A stretch of 64,000 nucleotides of DNA, taken from the NCBI GenBank assembly GCA_012033335.1, contig JAAURB010000004.1, positions 1-64,000 of the forward strand, given 5' to 3'. Each line of letters opens with the position of its first letter. Positions within the stretch are counted from its first letter, which is position 1. This document shows positions 43,962-53,073 of the stretch, piece after piece. The stretch comes from Oscillatoriales cyanobacterium RM2_1_1 (lineage in GTDB: Bacteria > Cyanobacteriota > Cyanobacteriia > Cyanobacteriales > Microcoleaceae). Below the pieces are notes generated by a model, which saw only the letters and a list, made by a program, of their open reading frames with translations, had not been told where the DNA came from and searched no databases. Made by a program: the position numbers and the translations under genes.

Positions 43962-45125
43962 GTGGCTATGCTTCAGGCAGTGACATCAGGTCAAGGTGCA
44001 ACAGAGACTCACTTAGGGCCGTCAGATGTTGAACTTCGTAAGGTTTTCAAGGTATACAATGGGGAAACGGCGGTTCGAGGGGTTGACCTTGACGTGCGCC
44101 GGGGAGAGTTTTTCAGTATCCTTGGCCCTTCGGGATGCGGCAAGACCACAACCCTGCGGCTAGTGGCAGGGTTTGAAGTTCCTACAGGGGGCGAGGTGCT
44201 GATTCGAGGGAAATCGATGAACCAGGTTCCGGCCCATCGCAGACCCGTCAACACAGTCTTTCAGAGCTATGCCCTATTTAATCATCTAGATGTCTGGGAT
44301 AACATTGCCTTTGGTCTGAAGATTAAACGGCAGGGGAAAGCTGAAATCGAGCAGAGCGTTCGGGAGGTCTTGCAGCTCACCAAACTAGAAGCATTTGCCC
44401 ACAAATTCCCCACCCAAATGTCTGGAGGACAACAGCAGCGAGTCGCTCTAGCTAGGGCCCTAGTGAACCGTCCAGCCGTACTGTTGCTAGATGAACCCCT
44501 GGGTGCTTTAGACCTGAAGCTCCGCAAGCAAATGCAGCTAGAACTGACCAATTTACATCGAAATCTGGGCCTGACTTTTATCATGGTGACTCACGATCAA
44601 GAAGAAGCCATGAGTATCTCAGATCGGATTGCCGTCATGAATGAGGGACGGATTGAACAGATCGGGACTCCCAGTGAGATCTATGAGCACCCTCAGACTC
44701 CTTTTATTGCCGATTTCATTGGTGATACTAATTTTTTTAGGGGAAAGGTTGAGCAATGGGATCCGGTCAGTCAGTTGATCGTGACAGATACCGGGCTCAA
44801 AATTGAGTCCTCTTCCCCGGGCAACTCCAACAGTAATTCCAAAAAGACCCCAGTTGAAATTGGTCAGGGGTCAAGGGTTGTAGTTAGTATTCGTCCCGAG
44901 AAAATTTCCCTGAGTCCCCATCCTTTTGAAGAGGGAATCAACTGCTTTAAAGGAAAGCTGATCAGCACGATGTATCTGGGAACTCATATTCAATGTATGG
45001 TTCAGCTTGATTCGGGAGAACAGGTGACGGTTAACCAGGCTCAGGGATTAGAAAATTGGGCTACTCCCCATGGGCCCATCTATATCGGATGGAAGCTGAG
45101 AGAGTCTGTGGTATTGAGTGAGTAG
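43962..45125 (+). CDS. potA: Spermidine/putrescine ABC transporter, ATPase subunit
   Basis: The 387-residue protein has Walker A GPSGCGKTT, the Q-loop VFQSYALFNHLDV, signature MSGGQQQRVA, Walker B LLLDEPLGALD, and a C-terminal TOBE-like domain with RPEKISLSP. It powers polyamine import with potD, B and C downstream on the same strand. The start at 43962 is a GTG; an ATG two codons later is equally possible. Confidence 0.92.
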   Translation: MAMLQAVTSGQGATETHLGPSDVELRKVFKVYNGETAVRGVDLDVRRGEFFSILGPSGCGKTTTLRLVAGFEVPTGGEVLIRGKSMNQVPAHRRPVNTVFQSYALFNHLDVWDNIAFGLKIKRQGKAEIEQSVREVLQLTKLEAFAHKFPTQMSGGQQQRVALARALVNRPAVLLLDEPLGALDLKLRKQMQLELTNLHRNLGLTFIMVTHDQEEAMSISDRIAVMNEGRIEQIGTPSEIYEHPQTPFIADFIGDTNFFRGKVEQWDPVSQLIVTDTGLKIESSSPGNSNSNSKKTPVEIGQGSRVVVSIRPEKISLSPHPFEEGINCFKGKLISTMYLGTHIQCMVQLDSGEQVTVNQAQGLENWATPHGPIYIGWKLRESVVLSE

Positions 45126-45189
45126 AGTTACCGCTTACCCTGAGGAATTGCCCCTTCGGAAGGGGGAATATTGCAGTACAGTAGGTAGG

Positions 45190-45270
45190 TGGTTGTAATT
45201 AATTGTTAAATGGAAGGGGGTCTGGGGCTTCGCCCTCCATCAATCTTCTAATTAATTGCGTCAAGCTACT
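45190..45270 (+). repeat. Dispersed repeat, copy B
   Basis: This copy in the potA/potD spacer matches copy A (31502-31592) at GGTTGT...TCTGGGGCTTCGC and copy C (63332-63398) at CCATCAATCTTCTAATT...ATTGCGTCAAGCTAC. Confidence 0.7.
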
Positions 45271-45297
45271 TATTGACGAGGATCAATCGATTAGAAC

Positions 45298-46436
45298 TTG
45301 AATCTTAACCGTAAACTCGTGGCTTCAGTTTTTTCAAAAAACCGACTTCATCAAACTCGTCGTCAATTTCTTCAAACTTCAGTTGGTGCCCTGACTGCCG
45401 CCAGCCTGGCAAGTTGTGGGTGGACACTGGCGGAGGTGAGAACAACCCCTAATACCAACGTAGCGACGGATACCCTCTACATCTATACCTGGGCAGGCTA
45501 TACCGATCAGGATTTGCTGGATCAATTCACTCGCGAAACAGGATTGAAAGTCGTTGCCGATGTGTTTGATTCCAATGAGTCGATGCTAGCCAGGGTGCAG
45601 GCAGGGGGGGGGAGTGCCTATAGCATCATTTATCCCTCGGATTATATGGTTCAGAAAATGGTGGAATTAGGGTTGTTGCGGGAGTTGGATCATTCCCTGA
45701 TCGTGGGACTAGAAGATTTGTTTCCCATGTTTCAGAGCCCCGCCTATGATCCCAACAATCAATATAGCGTTCCAACCTCTTGGGGAACCACCGGTTTACT
45801 CTACAATAGTCAACTTCTGAAGCTGCTTCCTGAAGATTGGGATTATCTCTGGGACAATGAAGCGGCCATTAGTAAACGATTTACCCTGCTCAATGATGTG
45901 CGAGAAGTGATGGGAGCCACTCTGAAAATGCTGGGCTATTCCTACAACTCTATGGATCTAGGTCAGATTCAAGCCGCCTATGCAAAATTAGTAGAGCTGA
46001 AACCCTCAGTGGCTTCCTTCACCACGGATGCCTGCGATCGCAGATTATCACAGGGGATTTATTAATTTCAATGTGTTATTCCTCTGATGCTGCCGAGGTT
46101 ATGTCTGAAAATGAGGCATTGCAATATATCACCCCCTATAGCGGTTCCTCCCTCTGGACAGATACATTGGTGATACCCAAATCTGCTCCCAATCCAGAGG
46201 CCGCCTATCAGTGGATCAATTTCACCCTCAGACCTGAGATTGCGGCTCAAATTGTTGAGCGTTTGAGCTTTACCACCCCTTCTCAACTCGCGTTCAGAAA
46301 ATTGCCCAAAGAGATTCAGCAGGACACTACCCTTTTTCCCCCTGAATCCGTGATTGAACGGTCTGAAGGCATTGCTCCTGTGGGAAAATTTAGTGATATT
46401 TATGACCGCTATTGGACAAGGCTAACCAGCAGCTAG
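45298..46436 (+). pseudogene. potD: Spermidine/putrescine-binding protein (frameshifted)
   Basis: The first frame (45298-46065) has a twin-arginine RRQFLQ signal with lipobox LASCG, then the periplasmic binding sequence TLYIYTWAGYTDQDLLDQFTRETGLKVV. It ends in an out-of-frame tail. The second (from 46071) continues SSDAAEVMSENEALQYITPYSG to RLTSS. One missing G at about 46033 (TGCGATCGC for an expected TGGCGATCGC, restoring AWRSQIITGDLLISMCYSSD) rejoins them. The gap sits on a HIP1 site. The protein should be a Tat-exported lipoprotein for polyamine import. Confidence 0.88.
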
Positions 46437-46522
46437 GTCATGCGTAATTAAACCCAGATCCAAACTCAGGACTCAATACAAGTTCAACCCAGAACCCAAC
46501 CTAAAACGCAGGTACAAAGTCC

Positions 46523-47437
46523 ATGGCTGTCTCCACTTCATCCCAATCTCCACCCCCCGCTCCTGCCAAATCTGGATTTCAGCGCTGGGGCTCGAGGCTA
46601 GTTGCTCCAATCGTCATGCTTGGCCCCGCTGGGCTCTGGCTATTCCTGCTCCTGGTACTGCCAACCCTGGTGATTTTTGAGCTGAGTCTAGTGCAAGATA
46701 TTCGACCGGGAGATGTTGTCATTCCAAACGGCATTGACAACTATCTACGGGTATTCCAGCCGATTAACCTGATTGTGATTGGGCGATCGCTGTTTTTTGC
46801 CTTTGGCACAACCCTTTTTTGTCTGGTGTTGGGGTTCCCGGTGGCTTATTGGATTGCGATCCTTGCCCCCAAACCCTGGCGGAATCTGCTGCTTTTGAGC
46901 TTTATTTTGCCCCTGTGGACTTCTTCACTGTTGCGTTCCTACGCCTGGATTAGCATTCTCCGACCCACCGGGGTGATGAACTCTTTTCTGGGGCTGTTTG
47001 GCTTCCCTGCTTTAGAATTGCTGAACCGGACTCCGGCGGTGTTTATTGGCATGACCTATAGCTATCTGCCCTACATGGTAACGGTGCTCTATGCTTCTCT
47101 GGAAAAGCTAGATCGCCGTCTACTGGAAGCATCTGCGGATTTAGGAGCCAATCCTCGGGAGACCTTCTGGAAGGTGACTGTGCCCCAAACCCTGCCGGGG
47201 ATCGCGGCTGGATCCCTCTTGGTCTTTATTACAGCCCTGGGGGATTTTGTCAACCCCGAACTCTTGGGGGGGGCTTCAAGCATGACCGTGTCCCGGCTGA
47301 TCTATAATCAGTTTCTTGGAGCCACTCAAAATTGGGGATTTGGCTCTGCGTTGAGTATGGTGTTGATTATGGGGGTGAGCATCGCGATCGCCCTGTTGTT
47401 AAAGTATGGTGATAGTCGTCCATCAACCCTGCTGTGA
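46523..47437 (+). CDS. potB: Spermidine/putrescine permease, PotB-type
   Basis: The 304-residue protein has six membrane segments. The permease loop motif EASADLGANPRETFWKVTVPQTLPGIAAG is clear (EAA-G loop, contacts PotA). LLGGASSMTVSRLIYNQFLG is typical of PotB. It lies 86 bases after potD. Confidence 0.92.
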   Translation: MAVSTSSQSPPPAPAKSGFQRWGSRLVAPIVMLGPAGLWLFLLLVLPTLVIFELSLVQDIRPGDVVIPNGIDNYLRVFQPINLIVIGRSLFFAFGTTLFCLVLGFPVAYWIAILAPKPWRNLLLLSFILPLWTSSLLRSYAWISILRPTGVMNSFLGLFGFPALELLNRTPAVFIGMTYSYLPYMVTVLYASLEKLDRRLLEASADLGANPRETFWKVTVPQTLPGIAAGSLLVFITALGDFVNPELLGGASSMTVSRLIYNQFLGATQNWGFGSALSMVLIMGVSIAIALLLKYGDSRPSTLL

Positions 47438-47453
47438 ATTCCCCGGTGAACCA

Positions 47454-47492
47454 ATCACTCTGAACGATCACCCTGAACAATCCCTCTGAACT
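47454..47492. repeat. Tandem repeat ATCACYCTGAAC, three units of 13
   Basis: Three 13-base units fill the spacer just before potC. Confidence 0.7.
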
Positions 47493-47506
47493 TTAACCCA
47501 TGGTCA

Positions 47507-48337
47507 ATGACCGAGATAGATAAAGACCTTGAAGCCATGAAAAAAACCAAACCAAAGTTCAAGTTGTCCTGGCAGGGGATCTTTGTGGGCTTGATGTTTC
47601 TCTACATGTACCTGCCCATCCTGGTACTGGCTTTTTACAGCTTCAATCAATCAGCCTACAGTGCTGGATGGGAAGGCTTTACCTTGAAATGGTATAGCCG
47701 ACTATTCCAGGACACGCGAATTTTATCGGCCTTATTTAACAGTTTATTTGTTGCCCTGGTGGCCGTCTTGATCTCTGCTGTGATTGGGACATTGATGGCG
47801 GCGGGGTTAGCCCGATTTCGGTTTCCCGGAAAAGGGTTGTATCAGGGGGTGGCCTATCTACCTCTGATCATTCCTGATATTGCGATCGCCGTCTCAACCT
47901 TAGTCTTTCTGGCGGCCATTGCCATTCCCCTCAGTCGTTGGACGATTATTGCCGCCCATGTGGTATTTTGTTTGTCCTACGTGGCCTTGGTGGTCTCAAC
48001 CCGTCTGGCGGACTTGAATCCTCACTTAGAAGAGGCCGCCTTAGACCTGGGAGCAACCCCGGTAGAGGCTTTTATTCAAGTGTTGTTGCCTCAGTTGATG
48101 CCGGGAATTATTTCCGGGTGCTTACTGGCATTTGTGCTGAGTATGGATGATTTTCTGATTGCTAGCTTTACGGCAGGTAGCGGGGCAACAACCTTGCCGA
48201 TGGAAATTTTTAGCCGGATTCGTACCGGGGTCAAACCTGATATTAATGCCCTGAGCGTGATTTTAATTCTGGCTTCAGGGCTGGTGGCGTTTGCTGGGGA
48301 ATTTTTGAGAAGTCGGGAAGAGAATAAACAGACTTAA
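47507..48337 (+). CDS. potC: Spermidine/putrescine permease, PotC-type
   Basis: The 276-residue protein has six membrane segments and the EAA-like loop EAALDLGATPVEAFIQVLLPQLMPGIISG. SMDDFLIASFTAGSGATTLPMEIFSRIRTGVKP is typical of PotC. It ends 8 bases before the convergent muramidase gene. Confidence 0.92.
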   Translation: MTEIDKDLEAMKKTKPKFKLSWQGIFVGLMFLYMYLPILVLAFYSFNQSAYSAGWEGFTLKWYSRLFQDTRILSALFNSLFVALVAVLISAVIGTLMAAGLARFRFPGKGLYQGVAYLPLIIPDIAIAVSTLVFLAAIAIPLSRWTIIAAHVVFCLSYVALVVSTRLADLNPHLEEAALDLGATPVEAFIQVLLPQLMPGIISGCLLAFVLSMDDFLIASFTAGSGATTLPMEIFSRIRTGVKPDINALSVILILASGLVAFAGEFLRSREENKQT

Positions 48338-48345
48338 GGTGATGC

Positions 48346-48963
48346 TCAGTTCTGGATTTTTTCGATATAACCCCAGAGGCTATAGTCCCGACTGAGCCAG
48401 CCATTGAGGAATGCCACCTGAGTGGAGTCTTCCTGAACTCGTTTATAACGGTAGAGAATCCGCTCATTCACAATCTGGAACGCAGTGTATTGATTATTGC
48501 CCTGTTTCAGGGCCGCCAGGGTTTCAGTATCAAATTTTCCGGTCTGAGGCAGCCCTAGGGCTTGCTGAAGGAAGGTGATAGAATTTTCGATGCCAAAATT
48601 CACGGCGGTATCAAACATCACAATAGCCAGGGTCGGGTGCATCGTAGCCGCCTCGCTGCTATTCCAGTAGCCCTGATAAATTTCTAGTAATTCAGCTTCC
48701 GATATTTGGGTGACATCCAGGGACGGCAAACCCCGTTGGGCCCGATAGTTGTTATACTCGGCCTGGATAATGCCTTTGTAGGTTCGGCCCCCTTTATCCG
48801 CTGGATGATCACTGAATCCCCCCTCAAAATAGAGGGTGAAGCCCAGGGCTGCATCAAATAGCTTTTGCTCATAACCCTTGTTTTGGGCCTGGAGGACAGT
48901 TTGAGTGGCTAAAGGGGTAGCAACGATAAACGCAGATAAGAGTAAGCCTTGAATGAACTTCAT
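48346..48963 (-). CDS. Secreted GH108-type muramidase
   Basis: The 205-residue product has a signal peptide (FIQGLLLSAFIVATPLATQTVLQA). The mature part has LYFEGGFSDHPADKGGRTYKGI, with the catalytic Glu in EGG, as in GH108/ZliS lysozymes, and a C-terminal peptidoglycan-binding-like part (FLQQALGLPQTGKFDTETLAAL). It probably cuts peptidoglycan in the periplasm. The ATG at 48963 is used. Phage endolysin origin is possible. Confidence 0.85.
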   Translation of the reverse strand: MKFIQGLLLSAFIVATPLATQTVLQAQNKGYEQKLFDAALGFTLYFEGGFSDHPADKGGRTYKGIIQAEYNNYRAQRGLPSLDVTQISEAELLEIYQGYWNSSEAATMHPTLAIVMFDTAVNFGIENSITFLQQALGLPQTGKFDTETLAALKQGNNQYTAFQIVNERILYRYKRVQEDSTQVAFLNGWLSRDYSLWGYIEKIQN

Positions 48964-48976
48964 CTTTAAACCTTTC

Positions 48977-49032
48977 TTCTGACTCAATGCTTCTGACTTG
49001 ATGTTTCTGACTTGATGCTTTTAACTCAATCG
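48977..49032. repeat. Tandem repeat TTCTGACTTGATGC, four units of 14
   Basis: Four 14-base units, starting 14 bases upstream of the muramidase ATG. The remaining spacer to 49474 has no recognised gene. Confidence 0.75.
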
Positions 49033-49474
49033 GGCAAACTGCAGATAGATTTACCAGAGATTAATTAACGATTAATCAACTAACCCTAAGAGTTTTGGTT
49101 GCCGTTACAGCTTGCCATTTCAACAATCTCAAGTTTGACTGGAGAACCTAATCCTAAGGTTCAATCCCAGGGTTCAATGGCAGAGTTTGAATTAAACCTG
49201 ATGAAATCTTAAAATCCAACTAAACCTAAATTCAAGAACTCTCAACCGGAATCATGAAATCCACCAGACGTAAACCAAAACTGGCTTTGCAAAGTTACCT
49301 GACAACAACACCCGAGCCACAGCATAGCAGAATCTCAGGTACAAGGTAAGCCCAAAGCTCTTCTCTTCGCTATGATAAAAGCTGGAAAACCTGATAGGCT
49401 GGCCATCATAGGACTTTAAGACAAAAAGATTAGATAAGCAAGATTAAGACAACAATAGGATTTGAACAGTTACA

Positions 49475-51682
49475 ATGCATTCTGACGCTGACTCCATCGC
49501 TGCCGCCCCCGTCTCAGAACTTGAACCCGGGCTTGATCAAGTTCAAGATCCAATCCAAACTGCCGAACTGTACTGCACTCAATCCAGATGGTCTGAGGCG
49601 ATCGCCCTCTGTCAGCAGGCCCTCGAGCAACAACCCAACCGAGTAGAAGCCTACGTTACCTGGGGCAATGCTCAACAGGCCCAGGGAGAAATTGACAGGG
49701 CGATCGCCTCCTATCAAGCCGCCCTGAGGCAAGATCCTCGGTGTTCCCGAGCCTGGGTCAATTTGGGCAGCATGTTCTATCGGCAGGGGCAATTAACCCA
49801 GGCGATCTCTCATTATCGTCAGGCCATCAGTCTTGATCCGGATTTGACCGCCGCCTACTGGAATCTGGTTCTGGCCCTGAAACAACAAGGTCTACTGGAC
49901 GAGGCCCAAGTTGTGGCGCAGCAGGCCCGAGATCTGAAAGTTCGCCAACAAGATGCGGTAGCCTTATTGGTTCAGGGTAAGCAATTAGCGGCCCAAGGCA
50001 ATCTGGAGGCGGCCCTGAACTGCTGGCAAAAAGCAGTGGCTCTCAAACCTGATGGGGTTGAAGCGTATTGCCAGATTGGCATGGCCCTCCGCCATCAGGG
50101 ACAGGCATCCCAGGGGATTTCCTGGCTGGAGCAGGCTTTGAAATTGCAACCTGATTGTATCCCAGCCCATCAACAGCTCTGCAGCATTCTCAGGGATTCT
50201 GGCCACTTTGAGGCGGCCCGTACCGCCGTCCATCAGTACTCTGTCCTCTGTGGGGAGCAGGATCCGATTATGACAGCTATCTACTTCATCAGTACGTGCC
50301 AAGTCTCAGGGCTGAATCAGATTGCTCGATCCCGATTATTGGAGTTAGAAGCCAGGCTGGAATCCTCCATGGCTCAGTTGACTGCCATTGAGATCAAAGC
50401 CCTCTATGCCAACTTATTGTTTAGCCTGCCCTATTTGCGGGATCATCTGGAGCAAAATTTTCGGCTGCAACAGAAAATTGCGACGGCCTATGCCAATCAG
50501 ATTAGCCAACCTCCATCTCTGACCACGGGATATGCCCTAAAATCCGGGCGAGATCCCTTGGGAAAACCCCTCAAAATCGGCCTGATTTCTAACCATTACA
50601 ATCGTCACTCCGTTGGTTGGTGCAGTGCGGATATTGTGGGGGAACTGGCTTACCAGGGGGCAGAAATTTATCTCTATTGCAGCGGGCGGCTCCATCGAGA
50701 CGACCGGACTCAGCAATTTGAACAGGTAGCCAAAAAGCTCTACGAACCCAGTCGCTATTCTGACGGGGTTCCCCAGGTTCCGGATATCGTTCAAGCCATT
50801 CAAGGGGATCAGCTCGATGTCCTGCTTGACCCCGATGCCCTCAGCGTCCCCACAAATGTTGAGGTGCTCTGCCAGCGTCCTGCCCCGGTTTGTATCTCCT
50901 GGCTAGGGTTTGATGCGCCCCAGATTTCATCCCAGAACTATTTTCTCTGCGATTGGCAGACCCATCCCCAGGGGCGAGAACAATATTACATCGAGCAACT
51001 AGTGAGAATGCCAGATACGTTTGTGGCGATCTCCGGCTTTGAGCAACAGCCTGTTGATCCGATTGCCCTGCGGCGGGCTTACCGGATTTCCCCCGATCAA
51101 ACGGTCTATGTCTGCGTCGCCCCAGGCCGCAAATTCAGCCGAGAACTGGCCTGGGCTCAGGTGGAGATTCTTAAACAAGTCCCTGACAGTCTTCTGATTC
51201 ATAAAGCCTTTGGCGATCGCAGCGTATTTCAATCCGTCTATGGTGAGTTTTGTGAGGCAGCGGGAATTAGCCGCAATCGCATTAAATTTCTCGATCGATT
51301 GGCAACGGAAGAGGAACATCGCAAAATCTATAGTCTGGCTGATGTTGTCCTGGATTCCTATCCTTATAACGGTGGCACTCACAGTTTGGAAGCACTGTGG
51401 TTCGGAGTTCCCCTCGTCACCCTCCGGGGAGAACAGTTTCTCTCTCGCATGGGCTACAGCTTTCTCCACAGCGTTGGCATCAGCTTCGGAGTGGCTGATT
51501 CCTGGGAAGATTACATTGAGTATGGTGTGCAATTGGGACGGAATCTAACCCTCAGGACAGACATTCAACATCAGCTACAGCAGACAAAATCTCTTACCCA
51601 CCTTGCCCCCCTCTGGAACCCGGCTCGCTTTTCTCGGAATCTCTATCTGGCCCTGGAAAAACTCTGTTCAGGGAAAACATAA
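49475..51682 (+). CDS. TPR plus O-GlcNAc transferase-like glycosyltransferase (GT41)
   Basis: The 735-residue protein has an N-terminal set of TPRs (about residues 25-240: AIALCQQALEQQPNRVEAYVTWGNAQQAQGEIDRAIASYQAALRQDP and so on) and a C-terminal GT41-like catalytic half (LKIGLISNHYNRHSVGWCSADIV, LDSYPYNGGTHSLEALWFGVPLVTLRG). Such enzymes transfer a sugar from UDP-sugar to protein Ser/Thr or other acceptor. Acceptor is unknown here. The 3' end overlaps the next, opposite gene by 40 bases. Confidence 0.88.
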   Translation: MHSDADSIAAAPVSELEPGLDQVQDPIQTAELYCTQSRWSEAIALCQQALEQQPNRVEAYVTWGNAQQAQGEIDRAIASYQAALRQDPRCSRAWVNLGSMFYRQGQLTQAISHYRQAISLDPDLTAAYWNLVLALKQQGLLDEAQVVAQQARDLKVRQQDAVALLVQGKQLAAQGNLEAALNCWQKAVALKPDGVEAYCQIGMALRHQGQASQGISWLEQALKLQPDCIPAHQQLCSILRDSGHFEAARTAVHQYSVLCGEQDPIMTAIYFISTCQVSGLNQIARSRLLELEARLESSMAQLTAIEIKALYANLLFSLPYLRDHLEQNFRLQQKIATAYANQISQPPSLTTGYALKSGRDPLGKPLKIGLISNHYNRHSVGWCSADIVGELAYQGAEIYLYCSGRLHRDDRTQQFEQVAKKLYEPSRYSDGVPQVPDIVQAIQGDQLDVLLDPDALSVPTNVEVLCQRPAPVCISWLGFDAPQISSQNYFLCDWQTHPQGREQYYIEQLVRMPDTFVAISGFEQQPVDPIALRRAYRISPDQTVYVCVAPGRKFSRELAWAQVEILKQVPDSLLIHKAFGDRSVFQSVYGEFCEAAGISRNRIKFLDRLATEEEHRKIYSLADVVLDSYPYNGGTHSLEALWFGVPLVTLRGEQFLSRMGYSFLHSVGISFGVADSWEDYIEYGVQLGRNLTLRTDIQHQLQQTKSLTHLAPLWNPARFSRNLYLALEKLCSGKT

Positions 51683-51867
51683 AGTTGCTCCCGGGACTCC
51701 TGTCGCACTTTGCCATCAATTGCAGCATTTTGTAACTCGATGAAGGCATCAAAGTCAATCCGGCTGTACTTTGTTGTTTGCAGTAACTTTCTCAATCTAG
51801 CCTCAACATTGAGGGAAAGGTAGCCGCTATCTAGAGTTTCCTGTACCAACTGGAAAATCGTATCCAT
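51643..51867 (-). CDS. Small conserved cyanobacterial protein
   Basis: The 74-residue product (MDTIFQLVQETLDSGYLSL, ARLRKLLQTTKYSRIDFDAFIELQNAAIDGKVRQESRE) matches a family of small proteins seen in many cyanobacteria, of unknown function. It overlaps the end of the glycosyltransferase gene on the other strand. Confidence 0.75.
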   Translation of the reverse strand: MDTIFQLVQETLDSGYLSLNVEARLRKLLQTTKYSRIDFDAFIELQNAAIDGKVRQESREQLYVFPEQSFSRAR

Positions 51868-52728
51868 TTATACTTGACTCCCACATTACATCTAAAGTAA
51901 AAAACCCATTCACCAGAGCCAGTTTTTGAACTTTGATTGAGGAATGTAACATATCTTATCGATTTTTACAAGTTTATCATTCTATTTCGCACTTTTTTAG
52001 CACAATTTAGATTGATTTGAATAGATTAGGATCTGAACTTATTTTATCTATCCTGGGTTAAATCCTCCTTAAACTCTGTCAAAATTGTAACAATGTCTAC
52101 TGGGTTTTGCTTATCCTAGATTAGGGCAAACTGACCAAGCTTTGGTTTATCAGGTCTGTAGACGTAGCCTGATAACTTTCTGTGCCAGCCCACACCTACC
52201 TAACTGTGGCCAACAAGGTTGAGAAAAGTCGGGTCACGGAATTGCCCCGGCAGTCCCTATGACAATCTGCACCAGTATCCCTATGCAGAACCAATGGTTG
52301 AAGCCAATCGAGAACATGGCAAAGATTTCAACCTTTTCGAAGTTTTCAAAAATTTCAAAAATTTCTCACGGGCTTGAAAATAGCGGCAATCGCCTGAAAA
52401 AAGCTCAGAATAGTGTCCTCAAAATGGTTAAGTTAAAGTTGGCAAATTATAAAGATTTTATTAAAAAAGTAATAACTTGAGTTTAAATTTATTTTAAAGA
52501 AGTAAATAGGTACTTGTGTCAAGTTATGATAATATTTATCTTGGGATCAATAAGATTCTATGGTTTTAGGTTCGGGATCAAGCAAAATCTATCACGAGAT
52601 GGATTAAGGAGTTCCAGGATTTAGCCAAAATAAGAATCAGGTTAACAGCCCTGTCCCCATTTATTTACATCTCCTTTCCAAGCTTTTTTTGACCATAACA
52701 GTTTTTATATTACTGAGAGGATAAACAG
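51868..52728. other. 861-base spacer without a convincing protein gene
   Basis: A 73-residue frame at 52259-52480 is low-complexity (FSKFSKISKIS) with no ribosome site and is not believed. Bases 52140-52260 are less AT-rich than their surroundings and contain several short complementary segments, so an RNA gene is possible, but no family is recognised. Confidence 0.4.
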
Positions 52729-52956
52729 ATGACTACCCAGCAAACTGTACGATGCCCCAACTGTGGTTCCCTAGCTGAACGCTGGCATCACGCCAATAGT
52801 ATTCAAACAGAATGTTCTGCCTGTGATTATCTAATGGTCACCTGTTCTAAGACGGGCAATGTTTTGGAAGCTTATGCCCCTGGAATTTCAGTTTCAGACT
52901 TTGTCTCTATTCAATCAGTTCTGACCTTAGAACCCTTGGCGCGCTCCCTGAGTTAG
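52729..52956 (+). CDS. Small zinc-ribbon protein of cyanobacteria
   Basis: The 75-residue product has one zinc ribbon, VRCPNCGSLAERWHHANSIQTECSACDYLMVTCSKTGNVLEAYAPGIS, with CPxC and CxxC pairs. This family is widespread in cyanobacteria and often mislabelled as a PriA helicase fragment. Function unknown. GAGAGGA lies upstream of the ATG. Confidence 0.8.
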   Translation: MTTQQTVRCPNCGSLAERWHHANSIQTECSACDYLMVTCSKTGNVLEAYAPGISVSDFVSIQSVLTLEPLARSLS

Positions 52957-53073
52957 CTCTGAGTCTATAATCTCCAAGTCAAGAGTGTAGGGCAATTCAG
53001 AGGCAATTTGAGAGAGTTGTGTAACACTATAGAAAAGAATTTAGGACTGGATGTTGTCCATTAGTTCTACTCT

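Noticed and set aside
41028-49032. CRISPR array reading of the short tandem repeats
   Set aside because: Units are 13-14 bases, directly abutting, with no spacers, and no cas genes are in the window.
50999-51532. 177-residue minus-strand ORF inside the GT41 gene
   Set aside because: The plus-strand frame is clearly the GT41 catalytic half, so this is a shadow.
52259-52480. 73-residue plus-strand ORF
   Set aside because: Low-complexity Ser/Lys/Phe content and no Shine-Dalgarno; it looks like chance in AT-rich DNA.
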